From: Komagataeibacter swingsii | GTDB taxonomy: Bacteria; Pseudomonadota; Alphaproteobacteria; Acetobacterales; Acetobacteraceae | Length of the DNA: 50,666 bases | Direction: 5' to 3' | Assembly: GCF_003207895.1 (NCBI RefSeq) | Contig: NZ_NKUB01000019.1 | Coordinates: 1 to 50,666, forward strand | Part shown: piece by piece, positions 9,104-16,497 of the stretch | Layout of the letters: each line of letters opens with the position of its first letter | How positions within the stretch are numbered: position 1 is the first letter of the stretch | The notes under the pieces: model-generated | The model's database searches: none | The model's input: only the letters and a program-made list of their open reading frames with translations | Told to the model about the DNA's origin: nothing | Program-made: the position numbers and the translations under genes

Positions 9104-9583
9104 ATGAAGCATCTGCTTAAAGTCCTTGCGGTGCTGGCGTCATGCGCGACCCCCGCATTTGCGCAGCCGTCATCCTCCTCTACCGCGCCGCAGCTCAACA
9201 TCACGACCGATGCGGCGATGGATATGGCGCATTATGCGGTTGGCCTGGCGGAAAACCGGCATCTCAAGCTGTGCATAGCGGTTGAGGATACGGATGGAAA
9301 CCTGGTGGCCTTCATCCGCATGCAGGGCGCCTATGCCGGCTGCGTGGAGGCTTCGATCGCCAAGGCGAAATCGGCGGCACGGTTCGCCCGCAATACGATC
9401 GAGTTCTTTGACGCCGTGCGCACACAGAACCTGCCCATCGGCTTTGTCCCCGGTATCCTGCCATCAGCGGGTGGCGCGGTTTTCAAGCAGGGTGACGTGG
9501 TCGTCGGCAGTATCGGCACCAGCGGCGACACCAATGAAAACGAACAGGCGCTTGTTGTCGATACGGCCAAGCACTTCCACTGA
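9104..9583 (+). CDS. Secreted GlcG/HbpS-family (heme-binding-like) protein
   Basis: 159-residue GlcG/HbpS-fold protein with a signal peptide (MKHLLKVLAVLASCATPAFA, cut near residue 20), so it is periplasmic or secreted. Family features are the N-terminal helix ITTDAAMDMAHYAVGLAEN, the strand CIAVEDTDGNLVAFIRM and the C-terminal DVVVGSIGTSGDTNENEQA. HbpS in Streptomyces binds heme and aquo-cobalamin; most other members have no proven role. The start is ATG at 9104, because it gives a clean signal peptide and has AAGG upstream. Two cysteines (in KLCIAV and YAGCVEA) could form a disulfide in the periplasm. The next gene is a paralog 65 bp downstream, so the two likely form one transcript. Confidence 0.8.
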   Translation: MKHLLKVLAVLASCATPAFAQPSSSSTAPQLNITTDAAMDMAHYAVGLAENRHLKLCIAVEDTDGNLVAFIRMQGAYAGCVEASIAKAKSAARFARNTIEFFDAVRTQNLPIGFVPGILPSAGGAVFKQGDVVVGSIGTSGDTNENEQALVVDTAKHFH

Positions 9584-9648
9584 GACGGACCTTAAATGGT
9601 CCCCGGTACAAAACAGAATATCCAGACAAACTTGCATCAGGATTTCCC

Positions 9649-10134
9649 ATGAAAATCAGACATATCGGGCCGCTGGCCATTCTGGCATGCCTTCCTGCGC
9701 TTGGCGCGGCGCATGCGGATGACGCCAAGCTGCTGACCCGCCCGCAGCTCAGTAACGCCGGTGCGAAAAGCCTGCTGAACGCAGCCGAGGAGGAGGCGCG
9801 ACAGAAGGGCATGCAGGTCAGTATCGCGGTGGTGGATGCATCGGGCAGGCTGCTGGCCTTCACCCGCATGGATGATTCACAGACCGGAACGGACGAGACA
9901 GCCATAAAGAAGGCCCGGACCGCCGCGCTGTACCATTCACCGGGCAAGGTGCTGGCCCAGCGTATCAGCCAGAATCAGGCGTTCCTTGCAACATTGCCCG
10001 GCATTACGGCCGTGCCCGGGTCCTGCCCGGTCATGAGTGGCAAATACCTGATCGGGGCGGTGGGGGTCAGTGGGGCCACGGATGATCTGGATAATGCGGT
10101 CGCGACCGATACGGCAACCGGGTTTCATTCATAG
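9649..10134 (+). CDS. Second secreted GlcG/HbpS-family protein
   Basis: 161-residue paralog of the preceding protein, with signal peptide MKIRHIGPLAILACLPALGA and cleavage near AHA-DD. The core shows the family pattern: LSNAGAKSLLNAAEEEARQK, then VSIAVVDASGRLLAFTRMDD, AIKKARTAALYHSP and YLIGAVGVSGATDDLDNAVA at the C-terminus. It is closer to the family consensus than its neighbour. The start is the first ATG of the frame, preceded by a purine-rich stretch. A strong hairpin follows 45 bp after the stop, ending the probable two-gene unit. Function is unknown; heme or small-acid binding is the family-level guess. Confidence 0.82.
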   Translation: MKIRHIGPLAILACLPALGAAHADDAKLLTRPQLSNAGAKSLLNAAEEEARQKGMQVSIAVVDASGRLLAFTRMDDSQTGTDETAIKKARTAALYHSPGKVLAQRISQNQAFLATLPGITAVPGSCPVMSGKYLIGAVGVSGATDDLDNAVATDTATGFHS

Positions 10135-10178
10135 GATAGATCAGGCCAGGTAATACCGGATATTTCCAGACATCAAAA

Positions 10179-10221
10179 AATACAGGCCATTCTTCCACTT
10201 AACAGGAAGATGGCCTGTATT
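10179..10221. terminator. Strong hairpin after the GlcG-like pair, probably bidirectional
   Basis: AATACAGGCCAT (10179-10190) pairs with ATGGCCTGTATT (10210-10221); five more pairs follow past a one-base bulge, with an 8-nt loop. An A-run precedes it and a short T-rich stretch follows. It sits between the convergent GlcG-like and oprB genes. Confidence 0.75.
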
Positions 10222-10339
10222 GTCTTATTTGAAAGGCAGGAGGAAATAATAAAAAAGCACTTATGACAGGCTGAACATGCAGGAAAATCATGTAATCCAT
10301 GTCAAGGGACTGGTCCAGGACCTGCCTGCAAATCATGAC

Positions 10340-10414
10340 AGGGCTTTTTCAAAAGGCTTCAGGGAACGCCGCCTTTTTGAAAACAGGCGGCACACGAAAC
10401 CCTTTGTTATTTTG
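10340..10414 (-). repeat. Partial copy of the palindromic intergenic repeat family
   Basis: The core hairpin GCCGCCTTTTTGAAAACAGGCGGC (10368-10391, arms imperfect) is flanked by degenerate versions of the family's GAAGC...GCTTC segment. Orientation is given relative to the full copy at 43788-43947. Both ends of the element are missing or decayed. It lies just before the oprB stop. Confidence 0.65.
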
Positions 10415-10435
10415 GCGGCAGGGGGTGAAATAGTC

Positions 10436-11809
10436 CTAGAAGGTAAATCCTGTTTTCATGCCGACGACCGTTACCAGGTCGCGCTGGGTATAACCGCCCG
10501 GATTGATCCAGAACTGGACGTTTGGCTCGATATAGACCCATGACCTGAACTGGATTGTATAATCTGTTTCAATGGCAAATTCGGAATCCCGTCGCGGTCC
10601 CTTTTTACCGGCCTGGTACCACTCCAGCGTTGCAAGGCGCGAATTGACGTGATTGGTGCCAAAGGCAAGGGTCACGGCGTCATGCCTGCGCCATGGCAGT
10701 CCAAGATAACGCAGGCTGCCTGTTACCTGCGATGAAACGGGGCTGGTTTCCTTATCAACCATGGTCAGCGTGACATAGGCGGTCAGCCCCTGGAGGACGA
10801 CCGGGTCCTGCCCGGGTTTTTCGCTGAAGGTACCCGTCAACTGCTGCTGGAACCATAGGTACCCGCCATGCGAACTGGCCCGTTCCAGCATGGGCAATCC
10901 GCCGGTTACAGCGGGCTGTCCATTGGTTGCCAGCAGGATATCCGGTGCGCTGGCGGTATTGACCCACCCGCCAATACGATAAACGCCCGGATAGTGGTGC
11001 GCGCCCATATGCAGGCGTAACCCGGTTTCGAACGGCAGCAGGGCGCCGGTGGCCCCGTGGACGTATCCAAGGAAGAACTTGTTATCAAGGTTGCGCATGT
11101 TCTGTTCATACGCACCGGCCTGCAGGTACCACAGGGGGCTGTTATATTTAAGGTAGCCGCCCCAGGTGCTGACAGGCCAGTTCAGCCAGCGGTTGCCATC
11201 CATGTTTCCCGTTGTCGCGCCGCAGAAATAGTTGACCATGGTCAGGCAGGGCACATTGTCAAAATCGGCGCCGGTTGGCAGGCGACCGATCTTGAAACTG
11301 AAGTGGTCGCCCAGTTTCTGGTTATACCATAACCCGGTCAGCCGGGTGGTCTGCCCGCGTCCCCACACTTCCTGTGGCTGTTGCAGGGTATACAGGCCCG
11401 CCCGTGTAATCAGGTTGCTGCCCCAGCGGCTGGTAAAGGTGAAATTGAAGGTCGCCCCTTTCCATTTCACCAGTTTTTCCGCATCGATATCCATGATCGC
11501 CGCGATCTGGTTGGTTTCGGCCGCGGTGCGCCGGTCGCCGCCGGTCGTATTCCCGGCGGTTTCGTTGGTCCATGTCGCAGCCAGGTCTATTCCCCTGTCG
11601 CGCAGCCAGGTCCTGTAACCGCCCCAGTCCCCCGTCATGGTCGATGCCGGGTGCTGGGCGCTGTTGCGCAGGGCGTAACTGGCGTCATTGCCCTGGTTTC
11701 CGTTGAAAACACTATTGGCGGGCGCTTCCTGCGCGCCGAAAACCACATACATGGAAAAACCGAAATACAGTATCGGAAATCTTCCACATCGATGCGTAAA
11801 ATATTTCAT
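10436..11809 (-). CDS. OprB-family carbohydrate-selective porin
   Basis: 457-residue outer-membrane porin for sugars, with a hydrophobic N-terminal signal (residues about 10-30). The mature start SQ/GDWGGYRTWLRDRGIDLAA is the family hallmark, followed by beta-strand-rich sequence (TFNFTFTSRWGSNLI; DHFSFKIGRLPTGADFD). It carries the conserved NVPCLTMVNYFCGATTGNM with two cysteines, and ends in aromatic phenylalanine (TGFTF) as outer-membrane barrels do. The start ATG at 11809 lacks a clear ribosome site; the upstream DNA is markedly AT-rich and probably holds the promoter. It converges on the GlcG-like genes. Acetic acid bacteria carry several OprB paralogs that feed periplasmic dehydrogenases; the sugar is not predictable here. 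Confidence 0.9.
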   Translation of the reverse strand: MKYFTHRCGRFPILYFGFSMYVVFGAQEAPANSVFNGNQGNDASYALRNSAQHPASTMTGDWGGYRTWLRDRGIDLAATWTNETAGNTTGGDRRTAAETNQIAAIMDIDAEKLVKWKGATFNFTFTSRWGSNLITRAGLYTLQQPQEVWGRGQTTRLTGLWYNQKLGDHFSFKIGRLPTGADFDNVPCLTMVNYFCGATTGNMDGNRWLNWPVSTWGGYLKYNSPLWYLQAGAYEQNMRNLDNKFFLGYVHGATGALLPFETGLRLHMGAHHYPGVYRIGGWVNTASAPDILLATNGQPAVTGGLPMLERASSHGGYLWFQQQLTGTFSEKPGQDPVVLQGLTAYVTLTMVDKETSPVSSQVTGSLRYLGLPWRRHDAVTLAFGTNHVNSRLATLEWYQAGKKGPRRDSEFAIETDYTIQFRSWVYIEPNVQFWINPGGYTQRDLVTVVGMKTGFTF

Positions 11810-12252
11810 TGTACGGCCACTGATATATTATTGGTTTTATTTATGTGGCGATTAAACGAATTTATACGGATACAGTTTTTTGTTTCATATATTAATTTAT
11901 TGTGCGTCGGGGTGTTTGGTTTTTGACCTGTATTTTTTAAGAAACATTATGTGCGGAATTGCGTTCCCGCCCGTCTCCGGGTGCGTGCTGGGAAAATTTT
12001 TCCTGCCGGACCGTAACATGCCGGTGTCCGGTTTTTCAGTAAGGGAGCATGCCAGAAATCCGCCTGCAAACTGGCCTGCGGATCACGCGGGAGTTTCTGG
12101 TGAGCTTTTTTCAAAAAAGCGGCGTTCTTTCGAAGCTTTTGCAAAAAGCTTCACTAAAAACTTCTTTTAATTTTAAAGCGCTATCATGAGCTGACTTTTC
12201 AAGCAGTCTCTTAAGGGAATGCCGTTTTTTCAAAAAGGCGGCCTTTTGTCAG
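11810..12252. other. AT-rich intergenic stretch: oprB promoter region and a repeat copy
   Basis: The AT-rich part (about 11815-11960) probably carries the oprB promoter. Bases 12091-12209 are a repeat-family copy. A further short hairpin-like GCCGTTTTTTCAAAAAGGCGGC (12222-12243) is a second remnant of the same core just before the nagB remnant. No gene is seen. Confidence 0.55.
12091..12209 (+). repeat. Palindromic intergenic repeat, copy lacking its left end
   Basis: Closely matches the right three quarters of the copy at 43788-43947. It has the core hairpin region, the GAAGCTTTTGCAAAAAGCTTC palindrome split around 12130-12152, the block AATTTTAAAGCGCTATCATG, and the right end CTTTTCAAGCAGTCT. 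The left end (about 45 bp) is absent. Confidence 0.8.
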
Positions 12253-12798
12253 TCAGTGACGGGGCGGGATGTATGCCGCCATCCATCGGCATGCCTCCGA
12301 CAGGTCCATCGCCGCATCTTCATCCGGTATGAATGTGCAGTCAGGGTGGAAATGCAGCGCCGAGGCGCTGGTCATGGGGGAAATCGCCCCTTCGATCACG
12401 CGGGCAAAGATCGCAGCCTTGCCGGGACCTGTCGCCAGCAGGGCCGCGTGCCTGGTGTCCAGAACTGTCCCGACACCCACGGTCAGCGCATGGCGCGGCA
12501 CATTGTCCGGGCAACCACCAAACATTTCCGCGTTCTGGGCACGCGTGGCGGGGCAAGCCTGACACGGCGGGTGCGCGACGCGAAGGAGGAAAGAGGTTCG
12601 TTAAAACCGATATGGCCGGTATGACCGATCCCAAGCAGTTGCAGGTCGATACCGCCTGCGGCACGGATTGCGGTTTCGTATCGTGCGCCCGGTTGCAAGC
12701 CCCGGCACGGCTGCCGGGTTGCGCGCGCGGCACATGTACAGCATGTCCGCCACATGGGCGCAGGCCGTGTTCCGGTCCGGCGCGATGACAAGTTTCAT
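12253..12798 (-). pseudogene. nagB: Glucosamine-6-phosphate deaminase, inactivated by deletion and frameshift
   Basis: Remnant of NagB, which turns glucosamine-6-phosphate into fructose-6-phosphate and ammonia. The N-terminus is intact in one frame (MKLVIAPD to GLATGR, from ATG 12798). It then joins near 12685-12695 to [20 protein letters not shown] in another frame, so about 75 family codons are missing, including the segment with the catalytic Asp of the LDEY motif. A second frameshift near 12541-12556, after [10 protein letters not shown], restores [19 protein letters not shown] and the C-terminus. The usual DGHI motif also reads TGHI. The remnant start overlaps the anmK stop (ATGA). A deletion this size cannot be a sequencing error, so the gene is dead. 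Loss would stop amino-sugar carbon flowing to glycolysis while leaving recycling to UDP-GlcNAc possible. Confidence 0.92.
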
Positions 12799-13925
12799 GG
12801 ACGCCTCCTGCTGGATGCATAAATCCACGCCGGCACGGGCATAAGGCCCGCGCAGGTCAGGCGACCACCGGACAGGCCACCCGGCCCGCCCGTGATGGTG
12901 GGCGCGGATAGCGGCAGCCCGCGCACGCTGCGCGCGGCAAGGAAGCCGAAACATTGCGCCTCCAGCGCATCGCCGTTCCAGCCAAGGTGGTCCACTTCCA
13001 TGACCGGGACGCCCAGCGCCGCCTGCAATCCCTGCATCAGGACAGGGTTATGCCGCCCCCCGCCACAGACATACCAGCGTACGGGCCGTGCGGGCAGGGG
13101 CGTGCGCCGGACGGCCTCAATGGTAAAGGCGGCCAGTGTCGCCGCGCCATCGGCCGGGGTGCAGGCGGCCACGCGGTCAAGGGCCGTGGCGAAATGCTGG
13201 CGATCCAGTGATTTGGGGGCAGGGCGGGCAAAATAGGGATCGGCCAGCAACCGCTCCACAATGGCCCGGTTGGCCGTGCCCGCGCGCGCCAGTCGTCCGT
13301 CAGTGTCGCAAGCCGTGCCGGTATGGCGCATGGCCCAGTCATCCAGCAGGGCATTGCCCGGCCCGGTATCACAGGCATGGATCGTATGATCCGCGTCGAT
13401 GAACGTGACATTCGCAACGCCGCCGATATTCAGCACGGCAACCGGCCCCGGAACGTCATGCAGCAGGGCTGCGTGAAACCATGGCGCCAGTGGCGCGCCT
13501 TCGCCGCCCGCCGAGACATCAGCGCTGCGGAAATCATGGACGACAGCCAGCCCTGTCGCGCGTGACAGCACGGCGGCATCGCCAATCTGCCATGTCATGC
13601 GGCGGTCCGGCGCATGCAGGATGGTCTGGCCATGGAACCCGATCAGGTCGATATCCGGCACAAGGGCGTGTAACCGCCGCACCGCGTCGATGTGATGGCG
13701 GGTGATCTCAAGCTCGACCGCCTTCAGTTCCGGATCATCGGGCGACAGGGCGGGCGCATGGTCGAGGATACGGCGCGCGCGCTGGCGCAGGGCAGCGGCA
13801 TAGGGCAGGCTGATATCCGGCCCGGCCCCGGCGATCCGCTCACCATCGGTGTGGATCACGGCGGCGTCCACGCCATCAAGTGACGTGCCGCTCATAAGGC
13901 CAATGACCGTAAGCATGGGCTTCAT
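12795..13925 (-). CDS. anmK: Anhydro-N-acetylmuramic acid kinase
   Basis: 376-residue sugar kinase that opens and phosphorylates 1,6-anhydro-MurNAc from cell-wall turnover, giving MurNAc-6-phosphate. Family motifs are GLMSGTSLDGVDAAVI at the N-terminus, GFHGQTILHAP near residue 100, the phosphate-binding NIGGVANVTF, DTGPGNALLDDW, and VCGGGRHNPVLM near residue 295. Length is normal. The start is ATG at 13925 with a GGGGGTCAGG-like site upstream; the frame runs open to 13964 but has no better start. It lies 141 bp after murQ on the same strand, and its stop overlaps the start of the nagB remnant. Together with MurQ it forms the core of muropeptide recycling. Confidence 0.95.
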   Translation of the reverse strand: MKPMLTVIGLMSGTSLDGVDAAVIHTDGERIAGAGPDISLPYAAALRQRARRILDHAPALSPDDPELKAVELEITRHHIDAVRRLHALVPDIDLIGFHGQTILHAPDRRMTWQIGDAAVLSRATGLAVVHDFRSADVSAGGEGAPLAPWFHAALLHDVPGPVAVLNIGGVANVTFIDADHTIHACDTGPGNALLDDWAMRHTGTACDTDGRLARAGTANRAIVERLLADPYFARPAPKSLDRQHFATALDRVAACTPADGAATLAAFTIEAVRRTPLPARPVRWYVCGGGRHNPVLMQGLQAALGVPVMEVDHLGWNGDALEAQCFGFLAARSVRGLPLSAPTITGGPGGLSGGRLTCAGLMPVPAWIYASSRRRP

Positions 13926-14066
13926 GCCTGACCCCCGATATCCTGAATCCCGCTGCGTCATCATAAGGATCGACGCGATGGAATGAAAATAGGATGACGC
14001 TGCCGCGCTATGCCTGCGTGGCCCGGATGTGGACAGGCCGCGCCCGAAAACATTTGGGGTTTTCTG

Positions 14067-14981
14067 TCACTTGCGGGCCGCAAGGACCGAACGCAGGTTG
14101 CCGCCATGCGCCGCAAGCACTGCCTCGACCTGATCGGCGGGAATGCCCGAACAGATCATGACGGCGCGCTTGACATTGAACCCCGTTGCCTCCAGCGCCT
14201 GTTGCGCCCTGTGTTCGGTACTGCCGGTCAGGTTGCGGACCATGCGGCATGCCCTGTCGCGCAGCTTGGCGTTGACGACCCGCATGTCCACCATCTGCCC
14301 GCGATAGGCATGGCCCATACGGATCATGAGTGTTGTGGAAATCAGGTTCAGGGTGGCTTTCTGCGCGGTGCCGGCCTTAAGCCGCGTGGACCCGGAAATG
14401 ACTTCCGGCCCCGTCACCGCCGCAATGCCCTGTTCCGCCACGTCCAGCAGCCTGCCGCCGCGATTGCATGCAATGCCGATGGTCAGGCTGCCCGCGGCGC
14501 GCGCGGCCATGATCGCGGCGCAGGTATAGGGGGTGGACCCGCTGGCCGCGATGCCCAGCACCACGTCATCCGGGCCGGGGGCGTGGGCCAGCATGTCCGC
14601 GCGCGCCACGTCCTCGCGGTCCTCGGCGCCTTCCGCCGCCTGGTACACGGCGTCATTGCCCCCTGCCAGCAGCAGCACAAGCCGCCCCGGTTCCCAGCCG
14701 AAGGTGGGCAGCAGTTCCACCCCGTCCTGCATACCGATGCGCCCCGACGTGCCCGCGCCGACATAGAACAGCCGCCCCCCCGCCAGAAGCCGGGGCAGGG
14801 CGCTGCCCACCGCGCGTTCCAGTTCCGGTGTCGCGGCGCGGACGGCGGCGATGGCGCTCATCTGTGATTCCACCAGCGCCTCCAGCACCGAGGCGACGGG
14901 CCAGATATCCACATCCGCATAGCGCGGGTCCTGTCCTTCTGTCGCAATGGGGGGGATGGGCGTGCTGCTGTTCGGGGTCAT
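14067..14981 (-). CDS. murQ: N-acetylmuramic acid 6-phosphate etherase
   Basis: 304-residue SIS-domain lyase that cuts the lactyl ether of MurNAc-6-phosphate to GlcNAc-6-phosphate and D-lactate. Visible motifs are TEGQDPRYADVDIWP at the N-terminus, the sugar-phosphate loop YVGAGTSGRIGMQDGVELLP (with the family's catalytic Glu in GVELLPTFG), LGIAASGSTPYTCAAI, and GSTRLKAGTAQKATLN. The C-terminal helical part NVKRAVMICSGIPADQVEAV is complete. I prefer ATG at 14981; an in-frame TTG at 15011 is the alternative. It sits between the serine hydrolase and anmK genes, acting on the anmK product. The next enzyme, NagA, is not in the window. Confidence 0.95.
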   Translation of the reverse strand: MTPNSSTPIPPIATEGQDPRYADVDIWPVASVLEALVESQMSAIAAVRAATPELERAVGSALPRLLAGGRLFYVGAGTSGRIGMQDGVELLPTFGWEPGRLVLLLAGGNDAVYQAAEGAEDREDVARADMLAHAPGPDDVVLGIAASGSTPYTCAAIMAARAAGSLTIGIACNRGGRLLDVAEQGIAAVTGPEVISGSTRLKAGTAQKATLNLISTTLMIRMGHAYRGQMVDMRVVNAKLRDRACRMVRNLTGSTEHRAQQALEATGFNVKRAVMICSGIPADQVEAVLAAHGGNLRSVLAARK

Positions 14982-15033
14982 GTAGCCTGACTTGCTGTAA
15001 ATTAAAGACAATGCATTCTTTCTACGCGGCCCC

Positions 15034-16218
15034 TCAGCCCCGTGACGGGATCAGCGCAAGGGCCGCCACTGTCGCCACATCATGGCGCAGCCGCACGACG
15101 TTGCCACGCCCATCGGGATGCAGGCGGCTGGTCAGGATCACGACATAGCTGTCGCTACCCGGGTCCAGCCACAGCGACGTGCCGGTAAAGCCGGTATGGC
15201 CAAAGGACCCTACGGGAAACCGGTCCCCCCGCACGGAGGAATAATGCGTGGCGATGTCCCACCCCAGCCCGCGCAGGTCGGTCTTGCCCTGTGGCTGCTG
15301 CGGGGCCGTCATCAGCATGAGTGTGTCCGCCCGCAGCGGATAGGCGGATGGCCTGCCCGCGCGGCGGTCCAGCAGGGCCTGTGCGTACAGGCACATGTCA
15401 CTGGCGGTGGAAAACAGGCCCGCATGCCCTGCAACCCCGCCCATGCGCCGGGCCGAGGGGTCATTGACCCGCCCACGCAGCATCTGGCCGTGTTCATCGG
15501 CCTGGGTGGGGGCGATGCGCGCGGACCATGTATCGGGCGGCATGAACCGTGACTGCCGCAGCCCCAGCGGTGCGAGGATGAAGCGCGTGGCATAGGCGTC
15601 CAGCGCCATGCCGGAAAGTTTTTCCACCACGAAACCCAGCGTGATGAAGTTGATGTCGCTGTATATGAACCCGCTGCCCGGCGGCCGCGTGGGGGCGGCC
15701 TGCATGGTCAGGTCGAAGGCGGCGTCATGTCCCTGCCACGGGCGGGTCAGGTCCAGGTCGGGCGGCAGGCCGGAATAATGGGTCAGCAGGTGCCGGATGG
15801 TAATGGTGGATTTCCCCGCGGCGGCGAATTGCGGCAGGTAGCGTGAAACCGGGTCATCCAGCCCGAACCGGCCCTGTTCCCACAACTGCATGATGCAGGG
15901 CGCGGTAATGACCGGCTTGGTCAGGGATGCCATGTCGAACACCGTGTCCCATGTCATGGCCTCGGGCGCGGGGGTGACGGCGCGCCTGCCATACACGGCC
16001 CGGTGCACGACCTGCCGGTCGTGGCCTATGGCGCAGACAACGCCGGGCGCTTCCCCCTGCGCCACGGCCTGTTGCAACCGGCGGTCCACGGCGCGCATGT
16101 CCGGTGCGGGCGGTTGCCCCCCCTGCGCAGGCGGGGCGCAGGCGGTCAGGGTCGCGGCCCCTGCCAGCATCAGGGCATGACGGCGCATCAGCCGGGGGGC
16201 GGCTGGAAAAACATGCAT
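15034..16218 (-). CDS. Serine hydrolase lipoprotein, beta-lactamase/YfeW (PBP4B)-like
   Basis: 394-residue class C beta-lactamase-fold hydrolase. The lipobox LTAC (Cys27) after a hydrophobic leader predicts an envelope-anchored lipoprotein. The active-site triad motifs are visible: SLTK (S98, K101), YSD in SGFIYSDINF, and HTG in FGHTGFTGT near the C-terminus. In E. coli the DD-carboxypeptidase-like yfeW gene is grouped with murQ, and the same partnership appears here, with murQ 52 bp downstream. The likely role is trimming peptidoglycan or muropeptides outside the inner membrane before uptake. The start at 16218 has a modest GGAT site; ATG at 16188 would give a shorter leader. It is divergent from the symporter gene. 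Whether it acts as amidase, esterase or carboxypeptidase cannot be read from sequence. Confidence 0.82.
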   Translation of the reverse strand: MHVFPAAPRLMRRHALMLAGAATLTACAPPAQGGQPPAPDMRAVDRRLQQAVAQGEAPGVVCAIGHDRQVVHRAVYGRRAVTPAPEAMTWDTVFDMASLTKPVITAPCIMQLWEQGRFGLDDPVSRYLPQFAAAGKSTITIRHLLTHYSGLPPDLDLTRPWQGHDAAFDLTMQAAPTRPPGSGFIYSDINFITLGFVVEKLSGMALDAYATRFILAPLGLRQSRFMPPDTWSARIAPTQADEHGQMLRGRVNDPSARRMGGVAGHAGLFSTASDMCLYAQALLDRRAGRPSAYPLRADTLMLMTAPQQPQGKTDLRGLGWDIATHYSSVRGDRFPVGSFGHTGFTGTSLWLDPGSDSYVVILTSRLHPDGRGNVVRLRHDVATVAALALIPSRG

Positions 16219-16497
16219 GTTGCAAACGATCCGTTGAAAGGCGACATGCCAGATGCCTGATCCATGAACGATACCACCATCCCCGCTGGCATGACAACGG
16301 CCCCTGCCGCCCGGCGACCCGGCGGCGACAGGCTGCATGACGGCGGGAAAAGGCCCGCTGGCCCCGGTGGCATGGCAGGCCGCGCCGGGCCTGCGCGCGG
16401 GGTGGGGGCAGGGCCGGCCCGGTTTCGGGCGGACTGGCCCTTTCCCATGGGAATGTCCAGGCCATATAGTGTGCCTTCATGACGTGGTGGAGCCGGT

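Noticed and set aside
12483-12791. Separate small gene with the [14 protein letters not shown] motif
   Set aside because: This is the middle fragment of the broken nagB, not an independent gene.
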